From NCBI GenBank assembly GCA_002278985.1, contig NCJP01000045.1:1-9137 (forward strand): a stretch of 9,137 nt of DNA, given 5' to 3'. The translations under genes were made by a program, and so were the position numbers. Below are positions 5,944 through 9,137 of the stretch, one piece after another. Source of the stretch: Erythrobacter sp. 34-65-8 (GTDB lineage: Bacteria; Pseudomonadota; Alphaproteobacteria; Sphingomonadales; Sphingomonadaceae). The notes beneath the pieces were generated by a model, which searched no databases, was not told the DNA's origin, and worked only from the letters and a program-made list of their open reading frames with translations. How positions within the stretch are numbered: the stretch's first letter is position 1; each line of letters starts with the position of its first letter.

Positions 5944-7272
5944 TCAGAAGTTGGTGATCTCGACCTCGAGCTTGCGGAAGCCGTGGACGAAGTTCGCCTG
6001 GACCCGCTCGACATCACCCGCCACGTGCACCCGCACCCGGCGCTTGTGCATTTCTTCCAGCAGTATCTTGAGCTGCAATTCGGCGAGGCGCGCGCCGATG
6101 CAGCGGTGAATGCCGTAACCGAACGAAAGGTGCCGCCGCGCGTTTTCGCGGGTGATGTCCAGCTTGTCGGGGTTGGCGAACACCTCGGTGTCGCGGTTGG
6201 CCGAAAGATACCACAGGATCAGCTTGTCGCCGGTTTTCAGCTGCTCGCCGAACAGCTCGTGATCTTCCGTCACCGTGCGCCGCATATGGGCGAGCGGGGT
6301 CTGGAAGCGCAGGCACTCCTGCACCGCATTGGGGATGAGGTCAGGATTCTGCTCGAACAGCTTGCGCTGGTCAGGGAAGCTGTCGAAGGCATGGATGATC
6401 CCGCTCATGGTGTTGCGCGTGGTGTCGTTGCCGCCGACAATCAGCAGGACCAGGTTGCCCATGAATTCGCGCGGGCTCATCTGGTTCATGGCGGGCGAAT
6501 GGATCATCATCGAGATCAGGTCCGATCCCGGTTCTTCCTGGCTGCGCTGCATCCACAGTTGCTGGAAATAGGCCGCCATTTCCTGCAGCACCATTTCCCG
6601 GTCGTTGCCAAGCTCGGGGACCAGCGCGATTTCGGTATCGCCGGCCCAGTCGCTCCAGAAGGTCAGCAGGCGGCGATCCTCCCACGGAAAGCCGAACAGG
6701 ATTGCCAGCATGCCGGTGGTCAGTTCGATCGAGACCTTGTCGACCCAGTCGAACACCTCGCCGCGCGGCAGGCTGTCGAGCAGTTCGGCAGTGCGCTGGC
6801 GCACCTCCACTTCCATCTTGGTGATCTCGCCCGGCGTGAACTTGGGCGCGACCGTGCGGCGCTGGCCGGTGTGCTTGGGCCGGTCCATCGCGATGAACAT
6901 CGGCAGCTCGCGCCCTTCGACGCCCTCGTCGCGCTCCAGGATGGTGATCCCGCCGTGTTCCCAGCTTGAGGAGTAAAGCTCGGGCAAGGCCTCGATGTGC
7001 TGGATCGCCTTGTGGCTGACCACGTTCCAGTAGGCGCCGTAAGGGCTGTGCGGAACATAGTGCAGCGGGCCCTTGGCACGCATCTCGGTGAAGATCGGCT
7101 GCCACCGGTCTTCGACATAGATGTCGCTGCGGCTGACATCGTAGGGATGCTCGTGCGGTGGCATCCCCTGCGGATTGAGAGCGAGAAAATCCTTCAGCGC
7201 CTGGTACGCGGATGGTTCAGTGCGCCATTGCGGCTTTTCCGGGGCGCCGGTTTCCGGGGCGATGGTGGCCAT
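5944..7272 (-). CDS. Cytochrome P450, CYP153-family alkane/fatty-acid terminal hydroxylase type
   Basis: This is a 442-residue soluble bacterial P450. The heme loop is FGYGIHRCIG (384-393) with the axial thiolate Cys391. The I-helix has GGNDTTR (280-286), with the Asp/Thr pair for oxygen activation, and the K-helix ExxR is E319-R322. Segments strongly reminiscent of CYP153 are YDVSRSDIYVEDRWQPIF (44-61), SSWEHGGITI (102-111), SIELTTGMLAILFGFPWEDR (181-200), RNTMSGII (286-293) and PLAHMRRT (326-333). Known CYP153 enzymes hydroxylate terminal carbons of medium-chain alkanes, alcohols or fatty acids using a ferredoxin and an FAD ferredoxin reductase; neither gene is here. The subfamily and substrate cannot be fixed by eye. 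ATG at 7272 has AGGAGA at 7279-7284; an earlier ATG at 7276 is out of frame. Confidence 0.96.
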   Translation of the reverse strand: MATIAPETGAPEKPQWRTEPSAYQALKDFLALNPQGMPPHEHPYDVSRSDIYVEDRWQPIFTEMRAKGPLHYVPHSPYGAYWNVVSHKAIQHIEALPELYSSSWEHGGITILERDEGVEGRELPMFIAMDRPKHTGQRRTVAPKFTPGEITKMEVEVRQRTAELLDSLPRGEVFDWVDKVSIELTTGMLAILFGFPWEDRRLLTFWSDWAGDTEIALVPELGNDREMVLQEMAAYFQQLWMQRSQEEPGSDLISMMIHSPAMNQMSPREFMGNLVLLIVGGNDTTRNTMSGIIHAFDSFPDQRKLFEQNPDLIPNAVQECLRFQTPLAHMRRTVTEDHELFGEQLKTGDKLILWYLSANRDTEVFANPDKLDITRENARRHLSFGYGIHRCIGARLAELQLKILLEEMHKRRVRVHVAGDVERVQANFVHGFRKLEVEITNF

Positions 7273-7321
7273 GCATTCTCTCCTGCTTCGCCCCCCTTGG
7301 CCGGGGAGTCGCTTGGGCAGG

Positions 7322-7350
7322 ATTGCACCCGTTACTTACCGCAATGTCAA
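7322..7350 (-). promoter_or_regulatory. Putative sigma70-like promoter of the P450 gene
   Basis: On the minus strand a perfect -35 TTGACA (7345-7350) is followed after exactly 17 bases by TGCAAT (7322-7327), four of six -10 consensus bases. Transcription would start near 7315, giving a ~43-base leader. The leader contains a short C/G-rich hairpin (arms 7303-7308 and 7291-7296, loop of six) just ahead of the ribosome binding site at 7279-7284. The promoter lies in the 99-base gap between the ABC permease stop and the P450 start, so the P450 is probably transcribed independently of the ABC genes. Confidence 0.6.
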
Positions 7351-7371
7351 TAGCCAGTTGCGATTCGGGAC

Positions 7372-8607
7372 TTATGCCTTGGCCTTGCGGGCGAACCACG
7401 CCTTTCTGCCGGAGGTCCGCGGACCGGACTGCATCACCCGCCGCCGGAACAGGGTGGCCCCGCCCTTGACCAGGATGGCAACGAACAGCGCCTGCCAGGC
7501 CAGCGCCAGCAAGTGGGGCCAGACCTCGCCGAACTGCGCTGCGCGGGCCAGCATGGCGAAGGGGGAGCTGAGCGGGAACACGGCTGCCGCCAGTTCCTGC
7601 CACGAACCAGGCCTGGCGAGGGCATAGCTGGCGAAGAAGAACACCATCAGCTGCATCATGGTGACCGGCATCGACAGCGTCTGCACCTCCCGCACGGTCG
7701 AGGCCATGGCGCCGATGGTCAGGAACAGCGAGCCAAGCAGCAGGTAGCCCATGGCGAAATAGACCACGCCGAGCACGAAAAACAGTGGCCAGCCGACTGC
7801 CGGCTCGGTCAGCGTCCCGCCATCCACGGCACCGAGCGCGAAGGCTGCCACACCGGCCGAGCCCCAGACCACGATCCCGACAAAGGAGACCGCGAGCATG
7901 GCGAACAGCTTGCCCAGGAACACCGCATCCATCGGAATGGCAGCAGCCAGAACCTCGATGATCTTGTTGCCTTTCTCCTCGACCAGGTTCGAAAGAACCA
8001 TTCCGGCCAGCAGCATGATCAGCAGGAACAGGAGCAGCTGCCCCGCCTGGGCGGTGCGGACCCGGTCAACCTTTTCGCTCGCGCCGCTGGTGGTCACGAC
8101 CTGCGTGGCCAGTTCGGGAAAGGCGCGCGGGGCATTGCCAATGGCACTGGCAGCCACCAGCGCGACCCGGCCGCCCAGCCGGTCCACCTGTTCCTGCGTC
8201 CCGGCGAGACGCGGCTGGGCCGGTGTGCCGCTGACGATTGCGGCATAGTCACCCATTCGCGCTTCCAGCATTGCGGCGGCATCGAACCCGGCGTCGCGGT
8301 GCGCTTCCACCACCGGCTTCATCGCCGGCATGACCGGCCCCAGTTCATCGGCAAGCTGCCGGTGCGCTGCGAGCATGGCGGCCGTATCGGCCTCGTTCAT
8401 GGCAATGCCCACTGCGCTGCTGGTCGCCTGCTGCTGGACTTCGCTGCCGATCCCGCCGGCCAGTGCGCCGACCATGACCGGGAACAGCGGCCCGAGCAGG
8501 AAGAAGATGAAGGCCCGGCTGAACAGGATGGCCACGAAATCACGTCGGGCGATGACGAAGGCGGCCTGCCAGATCGACAGCCGTGACCGGGCGGGTTGCG
8601 CGCTCAT
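7372..8607 (-). CDS. ABC-2 type transporter permease (NatB/YhaP-like)
   Basis: This 411-residue membrane subunit of an ABC exporter has an N-terminal amphipathic helix and TM1 (about 15-52, including RRDFVAILFSRAFIFFLLGP) and a periplasmic domain of about 140 residues. From about 188 a block of five or six helices is led by the family hallmark VEEKGNKIIEVL (209-220) and LGKLFAM (231-237). This is the ABC2_membrane_3 layout of NatB-like permeases, linked in some bacteria to Na+ export or drug efflux; the substrate here is unknown. The ATG at 8607 has AAGGAGA at 8614-8620 and overlaps the upstream ATPase stop as ATGA, so the two are translationally coupled. The C-terminus ends in a basic cytoplasmic tail. 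The next gene downstream is the P450, with its own promoter. Confidence 0.95.
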   Translation of the reverse strand: MSAQPARSRLSIWQAAFVIARRDFVAILFSRAFIFFLLGPLFPVMVGALAGGIGSEVQQQATSSAVGIAMNEADTAAMLAAHRQLADELGPVMPAMKPVVEAHRDAGFDAAAMLEARMGDYAAIVSGTPAQPRLAGTQEQVDRLGGRVALVAASAIGNAPRAFPELATQVVTTSGASEKVDRVRTAQAGQLLLFLLIMLLAGMVLSNLVEEKGNKIIEVLAAAIPMDAVFLGKLFAMLAVSFVGIVVWGSAGVAAFALGAVDGGTLTEPAVGWPLFFVLGVVYFAMGYLLLGSLFLTIGAMASTVREVQTLSMPVTMMQLMVFFFASYALARPGSWQELAAAVFPLSSPFAMLARAAQFGEVWPHLLALAWQALFVAILVKGGATLFRRRVMQSGPRTSGRKAWFARKAKA

Positions 8608-9062
8608 GCGGCGTCTCCTTCGCTGGTCCGGGCCATTTCCCGGGCGACCGCTTCCCCGGCAATGTGGACAAACGCATCGTGCAAGCCAGCGCGTTCGATC
8701 GACAGCGACAGGATGCCTGCCTCGCCTTCGATCAGGGCGCGCAGCAAGGGCTCGATCCCGCTTTCCGGCAAGGAGAAGTGCCAGAAGTCCCCCTCGCGTC
8801 GGACATCTGCGGGCAGTGCCTCGAGCCAGCGGCCCTCGCGCATCCGGGTCTCCAGCCGCACCTGAGCCGGGATGCGGTCACGCGCGTCATCGACCTTGCC
8901 CGCAAAGGGCACCTTGCCGCCGGCAATAATCGCCACGCCTTCGCACAGTCGTTCGGCATGGGCGATGACGTGGGTCGAGAAGATGACGGTCGTGCCCTGC
9001 TCGGCGAGGCTGCGGATCAGCCGTTCCAGCTTGCCCTGGTTGATCGCGTCGAGCCCGCTGAC
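8604..9062 (-). CDS. ABC transporter ATP-binding protein, C-terminal part only (broken at ~9060)
   Basis: Reading on the minus strand, the recognisable protein starts at the D-loop SGLDAIN (bases 9059-9039), continues with QGKLERLIRSLAEQGTTVIF, the H-loop STH (8978-8970) and GVAIIAGGKVPFAG, then a ~90-residue C-terminal domain like those of NatA-type ATPases, ending at TGA 8604-8606. Walker A, Q-loop, the LSGG signature and Walker B are all missing: the LDEPF that should precede SGLD is replaced by unrelated sequence, and the frame meets TAA at 9072-9074. A late start such as GTG 8936 would give no working ATPase. The fragment is coupled to the permease by ATGA. I take this as a complete gene in the source genome cut by the junction described at 9060, not as a natural short gene. 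Confidence 0.88.
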   Translation of the reverse strand, partial: VSGLDAINQGKLERLIRSLAEQGTTVIFSTHVIAHAERLCEGVAIIAGGKVPFAGKVDDARDRIPAQVRLETRMREGRWLEALPADVRREGDFWHFSLPESGIEPLLRALIEGEAGILSLSIERAGLHDAFVHIAGEAVAREMARTSEGDAA

Positions 9063-9137
9063 CGTGCCGATTTACTCCTGCCCGATGATGATGGTTGGCG
9101 TATGGTTGAAGTCAAAGCTTCTACCAGTGTAAAGCCT
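9060..9137 (+). CDS. Fragment of a PD-(D/E)XK nuclease-like (DUF2779-like) protein, both ends missing
   Basis: In the + frame with codons from 9063 the bases read RADLLLPDDDGWRMVEVKAS, then TSVKP to the window end. The RAD...EVK spacing is the catalytic core of PD-(D/E)XK nucleases (Asp at 9069-9071, Glu at 9108-9110, Lys at 9114-9116). EVKASTSVK strongly recalls DUF2779 proteins, a Cas4/RecB-like nuclease group. Codons TTA, GTA, AGT and GTT and a GC content of about 49% differ from all other genes here. Only about 25 residues are visible, so the family call rests on a short motif. The left edge is set by where the antisense ABC ATPase stops matching its family. Confidence 0.5.

Noticed and set aside
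8872..9132. 86-codon + strand ORF crossing the 9060 junction
   Set aside because: Its left half is antisense to the ABC ATPase, and beyond the junction it is out of frame with the nuclease-like reading.

Overview
The window is GC-rich, densely coded alphaproteobacterial chromosome, most likely from the Sphingomonadales (Sphingomonadaceae/Erythrobacteraceae type). I infer this from the codon use, a CYP153-type P450, a Tat-type lipoprotein MsrB and the style of the glycan genes; no rRNA or other taxonomic marker is present. I see no tRNA, rRNA, CRISPR array, insertion sequence or integrase, and no gene-free stretch over 300 bases.

Left part (1-5409), an envelope-glycan group. It holds the 3' end of a PilZ-domain gene (+), a FAD-dependent oxidoreductase of the HemY/UDP-galactopyranose-mutase-like superfamily (+), a GT87/DUF2029 membrane glycosyltransferase on the opposite strand (-), and then, diverging from it, a GtrA-family small membrane protein and a large multi-spanning protein with STT3-like GT-C motifs (both +, 11 bases apart). 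Polyprenyl-phosphate sugars made on the inner face would be moved by GtrA and used by GT-C enzymes on the periplasmic face. Which glycan is made and what accepts it cannot be read from this window.

Middle part (5375-7350), all on the minus strand. A CYP153-family P450 with a good sigma70-like promoter is followed 68 bases downstream by msrB, which encodes a probable Tat-exported lipoprotein methionine-R-sulfoxide reductase. A long imperfect hairpin between them covers part of the msrB ribosome binding site. No ferredoxin or ferredoxin reductase gene is present for the P450.

Right part (7372-9137). An ABC-2 type permease is translationally coupled (ATGA overlap) to the C-terminal part of its ATPase. 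The ATPase reading frame breaks off exactly before its D-loop at about 9060. The last ~77 bases have about 49% GC and different codon use, and on the + strand they read as a piece of a PD-(D/E)XK nuclease-like (DUF2779-like) protein. This is either a chimeric contig end or a real recombination junction, and it is the most anomalous point of the window.

Two convergent gene pairs (oxidoreductase/GT87 and STT3-like/msrB) overlap tail to tail by exactly 35 bases each. The best candidate for a poorly described system is the oxidoreductase-GT87-GtrA-STT3-like group.
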